Shown: in pieces, positions 15,644 to 23,068 of the stretch
Numbering within the stretch: the stretch's first letter is position 1
How the letters are laid out: each line of letters opens with the position of its first letter
Assembly: GCA_003022905.1 (NCBI GenBank)
Contig: PXSE01000134.1
Coordinates: forward strand, 1 to 28,160
DNA from: Halobacteriales archaeon QS_9_68_42
GTDB taxonomy: Archaea > Halobacteriota > Halobacteria > Halobacteriales > Haloarculaceae
Length of the DNA: 28,160 nucleotides
Direction: 5' to 3'
Notes under the pieces: model-generated
The model's database searches: none
Seen by the model: the letters and a program-made list of their open reading frames with translations, nothing else
Told to the model about the DNA's origin: nothing
Made by a program: the position numbers and the translations under genes

Positions 15644-16426
15644 TCAGAGCGAGGGCAACGACCCGAGGTCCGCGAGCGAGTCGACCACGTAGTCCGGCCG
15701 GACGTCGCCGGCCTCGACATTTTCGTCGGTGGCGACGCCGGTCCTGACGAGCACCGTCGTCATGCCCGCCCGCTCGCCGAGTTCGATGTCGGTGTTGAGG
15801 CGGTCGCCGACGACGAGACACCGCTCGGCCGGGACGCCGAGCGCCTCGAGGGCGGCCCGCCGGGCCGCCGCCGATGGCTTGCCGAGCAGCCGTTCCGGCT
15901 CCCGCCCGAGGACGCCGCCGACGGCGTTGATGACGGCGCCCGACCCGGGTATCATCCCCTCGGCGTCCGGCACCAGCATGTCGGGGTCGGTTCCGTAGAA
16001 TGTCGCGCCGGCCTCCAGCGCCCGGTAGCCCGCCAGCATGTCGCCGTAGTCGAACTCGTCGTCCCAGGAGACGACCAGCACGTCCGCCGCCGTCGCGTCG
16101 TCGACGAGCGAGAGGTCGGCCGCCTCGAACTGGCGCCGCAGGCCCGCCGCCCCGACCAGAAACACCGCGTCGTCGGGGTGCTCCTCGGCGAGAAAGCGGG
16201 TGGTCACCGTGCCGGCCGACAGCACCTCGTCGGCGTCGGCCTCGATGCCGAACGACGCCAGGCGGTCGACGTACTCCGCACGGGACTTCGTCGGGTTGTT
16301 CGAGAAGAAAAGCGTCCGGACGCCGGCGCTCCGGAGTCGGTCGAGTGCCGCTTCGGCGCCGGGCAACAGCCTCTCGCCGCGGTAGACCGTCCCGTCGAGG
16401 TCTATCACCGCCCCCTCGTATTCCAT
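15644..16426 (-). CDS. HAD-IIA family sugar phosphatase (NagD-like)
   Basis: 260 residues. The HAD motifs are DLDGTVYRG (nucleophile and acid Asp near 9 and 11), FFSNNPTKSR (motif II), the lysine in GKPSAAARRAALEALG (motif III) and VVGDRLNTDIELG (motif IV). The C2 cap lies between motifs II and III, and it has the GTDPDMLVPDAEGMIPGSGA segment typical of NagD/4-nitrophenylphosphatase-type proteins. It probably dephosphorylates a small phosphorylated metabolite such as phosphoglycolate or a sugar phosphate in the cytoplasm; the substrate is not shown by the sequence. Confidence 0.92.
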   Translation of the reverse strand: MEYEGAVIDLDGTVYRGERLLPGAEAALDRLRSAGVRTLFFSNNPTKSRAEYVDRLASFGIEADADEVLSAGTVTTRFLAEEHPDDAVFLVGAAGLRRQFEAADLSLVDDATAADVLVVSWDDEFDYGDMLAGYRALEAGATFYGTDPDMLVPDAEGMIPGSGAVINAVGGVLGREPERLLGKPSAAARRAALEALGVPAERCLVVGDRLNTDIELGERAGMTTVLVRTGVATDENVEAGDVRPDYVVDSLADLGSLPSL

Positions 16427-16448
16427 GTCGGCGGTAGGGGCCGGCGGG

Positions 16449-16455
16449 GATTAAG
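16449..16455 (-). promoter_or_regulatory. TATA box of the HAD phosphatase gene
   Basis: CTTAATCC-type box on the minus strand, centred 26 nt upstream of the ATG at 16426. It lies just downstream of the neighbouring CDGSH gene's stop. Confidence 0.55.
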
Positions 16456-16460
16456 TCCCG

Positions 16461-16697
16461 CTACTCGTCGGCCAGCTCGACTGCCTCCACCCGGCGCCGC
16501 TCGTCGCTCGTACCGTCGGGGTCGTACCGGTAGACTTCGTCGTCGTCCTCGCCGTGGGTCCGCCGGTGGGAGCCGTCACAGAGCGCCCCCTGTTCGGAGA
16601 GCCCACACCGGCAGACGAACAGTTTGCCGTCGTCGCCGAGGTCGTCGGCGTCGAAGGCCGCCGGTTCGGTCGCCTCGTGTCGCACCTCGCGTGCCAT
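16461..16697 (-). CDS. CDGSH iron-sulfur domain protein
   Basis: 78 residues from the ATG at 16697 (MAREVRHEATEP), the start that fits the haloarchaeal family; an upstream in-frame ATG at 16724 would add nine residues and overlap a palindromic element. The 2Fe-2S ligands are Cys29, Cys31, Cys40 and His44 in CRCGLSEQGALCDGSH. The single CDGSH motif suggests a dimer with two labile, redox-active clusters in the cytoplasm. The role in haloarchaea is unknown. The C-terminus is a short acidic/basic tail ending VEAVELADE. Confidence 0.9.
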   Translation of the reverse strand: MAREVRHEATEPAAFDADDLGDDGKLFVCRCGLSEQGALCDGSHRRTHGEDDDEVYRYDPDGTSDERRRVEAVELADE

Positions 16698-16722
16698 GCC
16701 GGCCGGTAGGGACGCCGGACTC

Positions 16723-16793
16723 ATACGAATTGTCGTAGTCCTTTACCTCCAGCGCACCGGCGCTCACCGGTGAACAGTTACAGCAATCCGTAT
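16723..16793. repeat. Dispersed palindromic element, copy 3 (diverged)
   Basis: 71 bp with arms ATACGAATTG ... CAATCCGTAT (one mismatch) continuing inward, around the small stem AGCGC / GCGCT with loop ACCG. The right arm (GTGAACA-GT-TACAG-CAAT-CCGTAT) lines up with that of copy 2 (GTGAACA-AA-TACAG-TAAC-CACTAT). The left end contains AATTCGTAT on the minus strand about 30 nt upstream of the CDGSH gene's start, so the element may supply its promoter. Confidence 0.7.
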
Positions 16794-16809
16794 CGAGAGC
16801 CTCGACCGT

Positions 16810-17610
16810 TCACTCCGCGGCCTCGTCGTACCAGTTGGGCCGGGTGACCGCCTCCTCGCCGATGCTGTCGACGGTCGCGACTGCCTCCAGCCCCGACCCG
16901 TCCTCCGTGACGACGACGTACTTCGCGCCCCGGATGTAGCCGTCCTCGTGGACGAGCAACTCCACCTCGAAGCTCCGTATCTCCGCCTCGGAGATGTCGG
17001 CCGAGAGTATCGTCCCCGGCTCGGTGACCCGCTCGCTGGTGTACCGGTAGACGGTGCCGTTGTCGGTCGAGACCGGTTCCGCCTCGCCGTACTCGACGTA
17101 CTTTAAGAGCGGGTCCAGAAACTGGTTGCCGGCGAGGCGCGCCCGGCCGAACTGCTGGTCGGTCGCGTTGTACGTCTCCTCGTCGCCGGACACCACCCGG
17201 ACGTACACGCGGTCGTCCTCGTAGTACTGGTACCGGGTCACCTCACCGTCGTCGCGTATCTCGAGGGCCCTCCCGTTCTCTTGGTCGACGGAAGTGAAGT
17301 AGACGAACGCGTCGTCGGTCCCGTTGCCGCCGCTGACCCTGACGTCGAACCGGAACCGGTAGGAGTCGTACCCGGTCGCGGTCTCGACGTGCGTCGCGGC
17401 GGCCGTCTCGGCGTTCTCGACCCCGTCAGGGCCGTAGCCGTCGGGGAATTCCCGTTCCTCGAGCGGAACGGGGGTGGGCGTGTCGGTCGGCGTCGCCTCC
17501 GGCGTCGGTGAGGGCGCCGGCGTGGCCCCGTCGCCCCCCAGCAGCATGGAACAACCGGCCAGCAGCACCACGGCGGCCACGGCGGTCATTGCCACAACTC
17601 GGCGGTCCAT
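16810..17610 (-). CDS. Membrane-anchored lipoprotein, DUF7537-like (paralogue 1)
   Basis: 266 residues. The signal is MDRRVVAMTAVAAVVLLAGC with lipobox LAGC at about residues 17-20; the mature cysteine would be lipid-anchored outside the cell. A Pro/Thr linker (residues about 30-48) precedes the folded domain, which begins FPDGYGPDGVENAETAAATH and ends AVTRPNWYDEAAE. The domain pattern (a 'DG(Y/F)GPDGV' opening, long beta-rich body, 'RP.W.DEA' end) is shared with the next gene. Function unknown; it looks like a LolA/LppX-type substrate-binding fold by length and beta content, which is only a guess. Confidence 0.85.
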   Translation of the reverse strand: MDRRVVAMTAVAAVVLLAGCSMLLGGDGATPAPSPTPEATPTDTPTPVPLEEREFPDGYGPDGVENAETAAATHVETATGYDSYRFRFDVRVSGGNGTDDAFVYFTSVDQENGRALEIRDDGEVTRYQYYEDDRVYVRVVSGDEETYNATDQQFGRARLAGNQFLDPLLKYVEYGEAEPVSTDNGTVYRYTSERVTEPGTILSADISEAEIRSFEVELLVHEDGYIRGAKYVVVTEDGSGLEAVATVDSIGEEAVTRPNWYDEAAE

Positions 17611-17632
17611 GGCGGGCCGTTTCGCCGCGGCG

Positions 17633-17639
17633 ACAAAAG
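17633..17639 (-). promoter_or_regulatory. TATA box of lipoprotein gene 1
   Basis: CTTTTGT-type box on the minus strand, centred about 26 nt upstream of the ATG at 17610. It sits in the 40-bp gap after the upstream paralogue, so each copy appears to have its own promoter. Confidence 0.5.
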
Positions 17640-17650
17640 AACTACGACCG

Positions 17651-18451
17651 TCAGGCCTCGTCGACCCAGTCGGGCCGCTCGACGGACGTCTCGCCGAGGC
17701 CGGTCAGTTCGAACTCCATCGTGACCGTCTGCTCCTCGCCCTTGTCGGTGTAGGTGATCTCGTAGGTCGCCGAGCGGACGAGGCCCTCGGAGTCGACGGC
17801 GAAGGTGGCTGAGAACGCCGAGACATCCGCCGACTCGTTGACGCCGTAAAATGAGCCGACTCCCTCCGTACCGGACGCCTCGTACACCGCCACGGTCGTT
17901 CCGTCGCGCTGTTCGACCGAGGTCTCGTACGCCGAAACGTTCAACAGCAGCGCCCGGATCGGGTTGGTCGAAGTCAGTTCCGCGGTCGTGAAATTCTGTT
18001 CCTCCACCGAGACGCCGGACCGCTCGCCGTTGATTTCCGAGCGGCGGTACTGGGTGTCGTCCTCGTAGTAGGACTCGCCCCACCCGGAGTACCCCGGCGA
18101 GTCGACGTCGTAGCGCTGGTACCCCTGCTGGCTCTCGAAGTCGACCCGGTTCTCGACGTCGACGGACGTGTTGCCGTTGCTCGCCCTGCCGTCGTAGCTG
18201 TAGGTGCCCGTGTAGCTTCCCCGCGCCTTGAGGGCCGACTGGTGGGTTTCGATCGCCTGCTGGCCGTCCGTCACGCCGTCGGGGCCGAACCCGTCGGCGT
18301 ACTCGAACCCCTCGGGACCGTCCGGCGCGTCGGTTGCGTCGCCGCCGCCGGCACCGCTGCCGTTGCCGCCGTCGTCGAGGACCGCCGAACAGCCCGACAG
18401 CAGGACCAGAACGACGACGAGTGATACCGCCAGCGTCGAGCGCTTCACCAT
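17651..18451 (-). CDS. Membrane-anchored lipoprotein, DUF7537-like (paralogue 2)
   Basis: 266 residues from the ATG at 18451 (MVKRSTLAVSLVVVLVLLSG then the lipobox cysteine). The lipobox is LLSGC; a Gly/Asp-rich linker follows (GNGSGAGGGDATDAPDG). The domain opens FEYADGFGPDGVTDGQQAIE and ends GETSVERPDWVDEA, mirroring its neighbour and making the pair a tandem duplication of equal length but low identity. Asn-Gly-Thr and Asn-Ala-Ser-type sites in the exported part could be N-glycosylated. The upstream extension of the frame has no signal logic and is rejected. Function unknown. Confidence 0.85.
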   Translation of the reverse strand: MVKRSTLAVSLVVVLVLLSGCSAVLDDGGNGSGAGGGDATDAPDGPEGFEYADGFGPDGVTDGQQAIETHQSALKARGSYTGTYSYDGRASNGNTSVDVENRVDFESQQGYQRYDVDSPGYSGWGESYYEDDTQYRRSEINGERSGVSVEEQNFTTAELTSTNPIRALLLNVSAYETSVEQRDGTTVAVYEASGTEGVGSFYGVNESADVSAFSATFAVDSEGLVRSATYEITYTDKGEEQTVTMEFELTGLGETSVERPDWVDEA

Positions 18452-18474
18452 ACGAAATCGTGACGCCGTGCGAG

Positions 18475-18481
18475 CTAAAAG
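18475..18481 (-). promoter_or_regulatory. TATA box of lipoprotein gene 2
   Basis: CTTTTAG on the minus strand, centred 27 nt upstream of the ATG at 18451. Confidence 0.6.
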
Positions 18482-18506
18482 TGTAGTGGCTGCCCGCGGT
18501 TCCGGG

Positions 18507-19991
18507 TCAGGCGGCCGTCGGCCCCGACGACTCGATGGACCGGAGCCGTTCCTGCCGTCGCTGCTGGCGGCGCCGGACAAGCGCCTCCTGGAGCCGGTCG
18601 GCGACCGACTCGCGGAGTTCGGCGGCCAGGTCGGCGTCGATGTCCAGCGCCCGTGGCTGGCCGCCCGTCAGCCCGCTGGACCCGGCGGTGTCGACGACCA
18701 GTGTCGCCAGGTTCCGCCGCCGCTGGAATACCGTTCGGGAGTCGACCACCGTCTGAACGCGGTAGTACGGCACGACCGTCGTCGTCCGGGTCCAGAACCC
18801 CTCCCGGAGGACGACGTACTCCGCCCGGACGTCGAAGCCGAGGTTCGACCACTTGAGGTGGGCCGCAAGCGGCGCCGCCGGCAGCAGCGCGGCCGTCGCG
18901 TACCACGCGAACGGCAGCGTCGTAAGGCGGTCGGCCGCAAACACGGCGACGACGACGGCGACAGCGACGGCGCCGTATCGGACGGCGTACCGCTGGCGGG
19001 CACGTTTCGGCGGGCGCTCGAACTCGACCGTCTCGAAGGACTCGATGGAGTTGGCCAGTTCGAACACCCGGTCGCGCTTGGCCAGCGGGATGGCCGACTG
19101 CGACCCCGACTCGCCCGGGCCGTAGCCGGCTGTCTCGACGGCCAGCGAGGCGTACCCCAGCCCGCGGGCGATGACGTTCTCCGAGACGGCGAGCGTCTGG
19201 ACCTTCTCCAGCGGGATGGTGCCGCTGTACCGCTGGAGCAGGCCGCGCTCGTAGTGGAGTTCCTCCGAGCGCCGGGTCAGCCGGAAACCGTAGTAGCTGG
19301 TCACGGCGAGCACCCCGCTTATCGCCGCGGCGCCGCCGACGATGAGGACCGCCGCCAGCGGCGCCGTCACCGCCAGCCCCACGAGCGGGTCGGCGAACCG
19401 CTCGCGCAAGGAGGGCGCGACCACCGGCAGGAAGACGGTCACGATGGACAAAAGCCGGAGGTCGACGCCGGTGATTCCGAGTAGCGCCAGCTCCTTCGGC
19501 GTGACCTCGAACAGTTTCCGTTCCGCCGGGTCGGCCGCCTCGTCAGCCGCGTCCGCGCCCTCGTCGCTCCGCTTGAGGCGGCCGATTTCGGTCTGCAGGC
19601 GGGTGGCCTCCGCCTCGCTGACGCATTTCAGCGAGGCCTCCGTCGAGGAGCCGCCCGCCGTCTCGAGGTTTATCTGCGCGAGGCCGAGCACCCGCTGGAC
19701 GACGTTCCGGCTGATGTCGACGTTCTGGATGCGGTCGACCGGTATCTCGCGGTTCCGCCGGGAGACGACGCCGGAGGCGATGTCCAGCGAATCGTCGGTG
19801 AGTTCGTACTCGAAGCGCCGGTAGTACACCATCTGGTAGGCCAGCGCGAGCACGAACCACCCGACGACGAGCAGGCCGACGCCGGTGGCTCCCTCCAGCG
19901 GCGAGCCGATGACCAGAAATACGAGCACCCACGCCAGCCGGAGTACCGACTCGCCCGTCCGGTACGGTATCGAGAGCGGGTCCAGCCGCAT
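18507..19991 (-). CDS. Triple bPH2-domain membrane protein (YdbT-like)
   Basis: 494 residues from the ATG at 19991. Two membrane helices near residues 18-58 lead into the first bPH2 domain (RRFEYELTDDSLDIASGVVS, then IPVDRIQNVDISRNVVQRVLG). More helices at about 190-255 precede the second domain (YYGFRLTRRSEELHYERGLL, IPLEKVQTLAVSENVIARGLG). A third hydrophobic pair at about 350-395 precedes the third (VVPYYRVQTVVDSRTVFQRR). The C-terminus is Arg/Gln rich. In bacteria YdbS/YdbT-type pairs of this layout sit in the membrane; their function is poorly known, with reports of antimicrobial peptide resistance. The start overlaps the stop of its partner gene by one base (TGATG). Confidence 0.9.
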   Translation of the reverse strand: MRLDPLSIPYRTGESVLRLAWVLVFLVIGSPLEGATGVGLLVVGWFVLALAYQMVYYRRFEYELTDDSLDIASGVVSRRNREIPVDRIQNVDISRNVVQRVLGLAQINLETAGGSSTEASLKCVSEAEATRLQTEIGRLKRSDEGADAADEAADPAERKLFEVTPKELALLGITGVDLRLLSIVTVFLPVVAPSLRERFADPLVGLAVTAPLAAVLIVGGAAAISGVLAVTSYYGFRLTRRSEELHYERGLLQRYSGTIPLEKVQTLAVSENVIARGLGYASLAVETAGYGPGESGSQSAIPLAKRDRVFELANSIESFETVEFERPPKRARQRYAVRYGAVAVAVVVAVFAADRLTTLPFAWYATAALLPAAPLAAHLKWSNLGFDVRAEYVVLREGFWTRTTTVVPYYRVQTVVDSRTVFQRRRNLATLVVDTAGSSGLTGGQPRALDIDADLAAELRESVADRLQEALVRRRQQRRQERLRSIESSGPTAA

Positions 19992-20578
19992 CAGACCGCG
20001 TCCCCGCCCTCGGCCGCGATGGCCAGCTGTTTCAGCCGGGTCTGGAGGTCCTCGGCGCGCTCCGGCGACAGCCCCGGAATCGAGACGTCCGCACCCCGGG
20101 ATCCGGCGGTGTACACCACCGTCGTCGCAAGCCCGAACGTCCGCTCGATTGGGCCACGGCTGGCGTCGACGTGCTGGATGCGGACGTACGGGACGACCGT
20201 CGTCACCTTCGTCAGGACGCCGCGTTCGAGATATAGCGAGTCCTCGCGGACCTCGTAGGCCCACGAGCGATACCTGAGTACGGCGAAGACGGCCGCGACG
20301 ACGAAGACGGCGAGCGCGACGACGGCACCGACCCAGGCTCCGCCGGGCTCGAGAAACGAGAAGACGACGGCGACGATGCCGCCGAGGACCAGCGACGGGA
20401 CGACGGCCTGTAGCGCCCAGACCTGCTGGATGGTCGGGTCGAGCGTCCGTCTCGGCCCGACGAGTTCCTCGACGTCCGGTATCTCGTCGTCGTCGTCGGA
20501 GCCGTCGGCCGGCCGGACGGCCGGCCGCAGTCGCTCGTCGAACGGCCCCTTCTCGGTCCGTCGCGCGTCCGCGTCCAT
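19991..20578 (-). CDS. Single bPH2-domain membrane protein (YdbS-like)
   Basis: 195 residues from the ATG at 20578. An acidic leader (residues 1-50, with GSDDDDEIPDVEE) is followed by two membrane helices (about 52-102) and a bPH2 domain (YEVREDSLYLERGVLTKVTT, VPYVRIQHVDASRGPIERTF). It is the first gene of a two-gene operon with the triple-domain protein. The ATG at 20602 would add eight residues, but it lies within the TATA box CTAAATAT that sits 26 nt upstream of 20578, so the shorter form is preferred. Confidence 0.88.
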   Translation of the reverse strand: MDADARRTEKGPFDERLRPAVRPADGSDDDDEIPDVEELVGPRRTLDPTIQQVWALQAVVPSLVLGGIVAVVFSFLEPGGAWVGAVVALAVFVVAAVFAVLRYRSWAYEVREDSLYLERGVLTKVTTVVPYVRIQHVDASRGPIERTFGLATTVVYTAGSRGADVSIPGLSPERAEDLQTRLKQLAIAAEGGDAV

Positions 20579-20600
20579 TGGCGGGGGTTGTGAGCCCGTC

Positions 20601-20608
20601 ATATTTAG
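20601..20608 (-). promoter_or_regulatory. TATA box of the bPH2 operon, overlapping a stop codon
   Basis: CTAAATAT on the minus strand, 26 nt upstream of the ATG at 20578. The TAA inside it (20605-20607) is also the stop codon of the DUF2071 gene. Confidence 0.65.
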
Positions 20609-21351
20609 TAGGCCGTGCCATGCGACGAGGCCCGGCGGATTCGGCCGGCCGTGACCGCTATCGGCGCGGCGAACTGCAGGAGCGGCTCGCCGGCCGGCGC
20701 CTCGAAGCCGTTGGCCTCGAACAGACCGTTCTCGCGTATCTCCGCCCGCCCGGGCGCCAGCGACCACGGCTCGTGGTCGATGTCGCCGTAGTAGACCCGC
20801 CCATCGTCGTCGGTCGTGTAGAAGCGGTACCGCTCGGTGAGAAACGCCGCCTCGGACCCGGGGTCGGGCGCCGAGAACGACCCGTCGGGGCCGTAGGCCG
20901 CATCGAATGCCGCCGGCGGAACGTCGGCGCTCGTCCGTCGGCTCCTGAACCGCACCTCGCGGTCCCGACCGCTACCCTGCGTCTGCACGTCCATCTCGGC
21001 CCGGTAGTAGGGCAATTGGAATACGGACCGCGCAATCCGGACGCCCACCCTGTCGTCGGCGTCGAGGTTGAAGAAGTACACCCCGGGGTTGCCGTCGACG
21101 GTGACGTAGGTTCGGAGGTTCAGTTCGCCGAACGACAACCCGACGGGGAGCCCCTGCGGGCCGATGTCCGCCATCACAAACGGGACGATCCCGAGGTAGG
21201 CGTCGCCGTTGTGGGTGTCGACGGCTACGCCCTCGGGGAGTCCGGCCGCGACCACCTCGGGGGCGACCGGCCAGTGGGCGAACAGCAGGTCCCGCCACGT
21301 CATCGAGAGCAGGCCGCCCGAGAGGGCGTCCTTCGGGAGTACGCCGCTCAT
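20605..21351 (-). CDS. DUF2071 (YqjF-like) protein
   Basis: 248 residues. It has the family layout: MTWRDLLFAHWPVAPEVV near the start (residues 17-34), GLPEGVAVDTHNGDAYLGIV, FGELNLRTYVTVDGNPGVYF, and a C-terminal RYRFYTTDDDGRVYYGDIDH with EPWSLAPGRAEIREN. No catalytic residues are established for this acetoacetate decarboxylase-like fold. Translation could start at 21351 or at the internal ATG at 21303; the longer form leaves a 30-nt gap to the upstream gene, suggesting co-transcription. Its stop codon lies in the promoter of the next gene. Confidence 0.88.
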   Translation of the reverse strand: MSGVLPKDALSGGLLSMTWRDLLFAHWPVAPEVVAAGLPEGVAVDTHNGDAYLGIVPFVMADIGPQGLPVGLSFGELNLRTYVTVDGNPGVYFFNLDADDRVGVRIARSVFQLPYYRAEMDVQTQGSGRDREVRFRSRRTSADVPPAAFDAAYGPDGSFSAPDPGSEAAFLTERYRFYTTDDDGRVYYGDIDHEPWSLAPGRAEIRENGLFEANGFEAPAGEPLLQFAAPIAVTAGRIRRASSHGTAY

Positions 21352-21381
21352 AGCGGAGGGAGGGGACTCGACGGTTTCCGC

Positions 21382-21798
21382 CTACCGGTCGCGGAACTCG
21401 AAGAGGTGCTCGCCGACGGCGTCGACCAGCGGCGGGACGGCCTCCTCGGGGTCGACGCCGACGAAAACGCCCTCCGACCCCTTGTAGACCCGGACTACCT
21501 TCACCGAGTCGAGGCTGGTGGTCATGTACCGGACGGTGCCGGCGTCGGGCAGGAGCACGTCGGAGAACAGCGTTTTCTCGGCGAAGTCGATGCCGACGTA
21601 GGCGAAGATACGCTCGAAGTGTTCGACCATGGCACTCTCGGTCGGGTACCGCGACGCCGCCTCGCCGGCGACGTGGAGGATTCGGAAGTTGTCGGGGTCG
21701 AACCGGACGACGCTGTATAGCGGTCCGTTGGTCTGGCGGCGGAGCGCCTCGACGACGGGGGCCGGGTTGTCGCCGCCGGACTCGAACGTTCCGTCCAT
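21382..21798 (-). CDS. Haloarchaeal protein of unknown function, single alpha/beta domain
   Basis: 138 residues from the ATG at 21798, supported by a strong TATA box. The sequence alternates strands and helices: LYSVVRFDPDNFRILHVAGE, VEHFERIFAYVGIDFAEKTL, TTSLDSVKVVRVYKGSEGVF, ending HLFEFRDR. The pattern of a small sensor-like beta sheet flanked by helices resembles roadblock or HalOD-type folds, but I cannot place it in a named family with confidence. No signal peptide. It is followed after 30 nt by DUF2071, probably in one transcript. Confidence 0.8.
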   Translation of the reverse strand: MDGTFESGGDNPAPVVEALRRQTNGPLYSVVRFDPDNFRILHVAGEAASRYPTESAMVEHFERIFAYVGIDFAEKTLFSDVLLPDAGTVRYMTTSLDSVKVVRVYKGSEGVFVGVDPEEAVPPLVDAVGEHLFEFRDR

Positions 21799-21819
21799 AA
21801 GGGTACCTCGCACAAACGC

Positions 21820-21826
21820 ATAAAAA
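21820..21826 (-). promoter_or_regulatory. TATA box of the gene at 21382-21798
   Basis: TTTTTAT on the minus strand, centred 25 nt upstream of the ATG at 21798. Confidence 0.6.
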
Positions 21827-21935
21827 GTCCGGGGGGCATTTCAATCGGCGAGTCGACGCCCGTCTCGGCTTAAACGGACCGTCGTACCGCGGCGACACCG
21901 ACATCTACATCCGGGCATACGGTGTTCACACGTCC

Positions 21936-22448
21936 ATGAGTCGACCCGCGTACGTGTACGCGCTGGCGGTCATCGGGCTCTTCGCGGCGCTGGGTGCGGG
22001 GTTGGGGCTAGCGGCCAACTTCACGCTCGGCTTCTTCATCGAGCAGTTCGTCGACCCGGGAACCGACCCGCTGGACTCGACGCAGGTGGGTATCATGTTC
22101 CTCGTCTCCATCTTCTTCATCTACGCGACGGGGCCGCTGGCGGCCGGCGTGGCCGGCATCGGCGTCGGACAGGCGCTTCCGGACCGCGACGGCGCCGCGG
22201 CCGTCGTCGCCGGCGTCGGCAGTTTCGTCGGCTTCTTCGTCTTCGCCGGCCTCGGCCTCTTTCTGACCTTCTCGGTGCTCGCGGAATACGGCGCGGGCGG
22301 CGGCGGAGGTGGTGGCGGCGGTGGCGACAGCCCCATCGAGCCGTCGGCGCTCGGCACGCTCATGCTACAGGTGAGCCTGCCGGTCGGGCTGGTCTGTCTC
22401 GCCAGCGCCTACCTCACCAGCCGGGTGACGCGGAGTCTCGCTCAGTGA
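21936..22448 (+). CDS. Small integral membrane protein with a poly-glycine loop
   Basis: 170 residues with about four membrane helices (residues 7-33, 48-75, 85-112, 138-160). Between helices 3 and 4 lies a run of ten glycines (after YGAG) encoded by GGC/GGA/GGT repeats at about 22297-22325. The C-terminus (TSRVTRSLAQ) is basic, as for a cytoplasmic tail. No family recognised and no motif for transport or catalysis. Its stop overlaps the end of the convergent bat-type regulator by a few bases. Confidence 0.8.
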   Translation: MSRPAYVYALAVIGLFAALGAGLGLAANFTLGFFIEQFVDPGTDPLDSTQVGIMFLVSIFFIYATGPLAAGVAGIGVGQALPDRDGAAAVVAGVGSFVGFFVFAGLGLFLTFSVLAEYGAGGGGGGGGGGDSPIEPSALGTLMLQVSLPVGLVCLASAYLTSRVTRSLAQ

Positions 22449-22953
22449 GCGATCTCCGAGAGCATCCGCGCCTCGATCTTGCGGAGGTGCTCGCCGACCG
22501 TCGTCGTCGAGAGGTCCAGCTCGTCGGCGATGTCCTGGTGGGTGGCCTGCCGCGGCACCTCGTAGTAGCCGAGGTCGGTCGCGGTGTCGAGGAGTTCCTG
22601 CTGTCGGTCGGTCAGGAGCGACGACAGTTCGCGTAGCTCCGGGTCGTAGTCCGAGAGCTGTTCGAGTTCGACCCGTATCCCCTCGGGGATGTCCTCGATG
22701 GCCCGGCGGACCGTCTCCTCGCGGCCGATGACGGCTAGACGTCGTAGAAGAGCACCTCGTCCGACGACGCGAGGAGGGAGTCCAGCGCCTCCTCGTCGCC
22801 GCGAATCTGTGAGAGAAGGACCACGGTGCCGTCATTGAGACGGCTGATGTGGAGGATGGACTCCCGCGTCAGCGAGGGATGGGCCTCGATGGCGTTGGCC
22901 ACCGGGTCGATGTCGCCCTCCGTCGGGATGACCGAGACTTTGACGTACCGCAT
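22442..22953 (-). pseudogene. Bat-type helix-turn-helix regulator, broken by an internal deletion and frameshift
   Basis: The N-terminal part (22953 down to 22738, 72 residues, MRYVKVSVIPTEGDIDPVAN ... SSDEVLFYDV) is the usual opening of haloarchaeal bat/HTH-10 regulators and then meets TAG. In another frame, 22738-22442 encodes the rest: LAVIGREETVRRAIEDIPEG and the intact HTH domain (LTDRQQELLDTATDLGYYEV, PRQATHQDIADELDLSTTTV, GEHLRKIEARML). Family members have about 45-50 residues between these parts, so roughly 140 nt appear to be missing. A TATA box 26 nt upstream is intact. If the sequence is right the product is a truncated sensor without a DNA-binding domain. Confidence 0.85.
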
Positions 22954-22976
22954 CGGACGACCGTTCGTAGCCGGGG

Positions 22977-22982
22977 TATAAA
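22977..22982 (-). promoter_or_regulatory. TATA box of the bat-type regulator
   Basis: TTTATA on the minus strand, centred 26-27 nt upstream of the ATG at 22953. Confidence 0.65.
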
Positions 22983-23068
22983 CTTCTCGGGGTCGGAACG
23001 AACATGAAGGGACCGCCGATTGACGGCGACAGCTGTAACGGGTTCTGACTCCGACCGTCGAATAACCG

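Noticed and set aside
19991..20767. Longer form of the YdbS-like protein
   Set aside because: The extra 63 residues are Arg/Gly rich, lie inside the DUF2071 gene and upstream of the TATA box.
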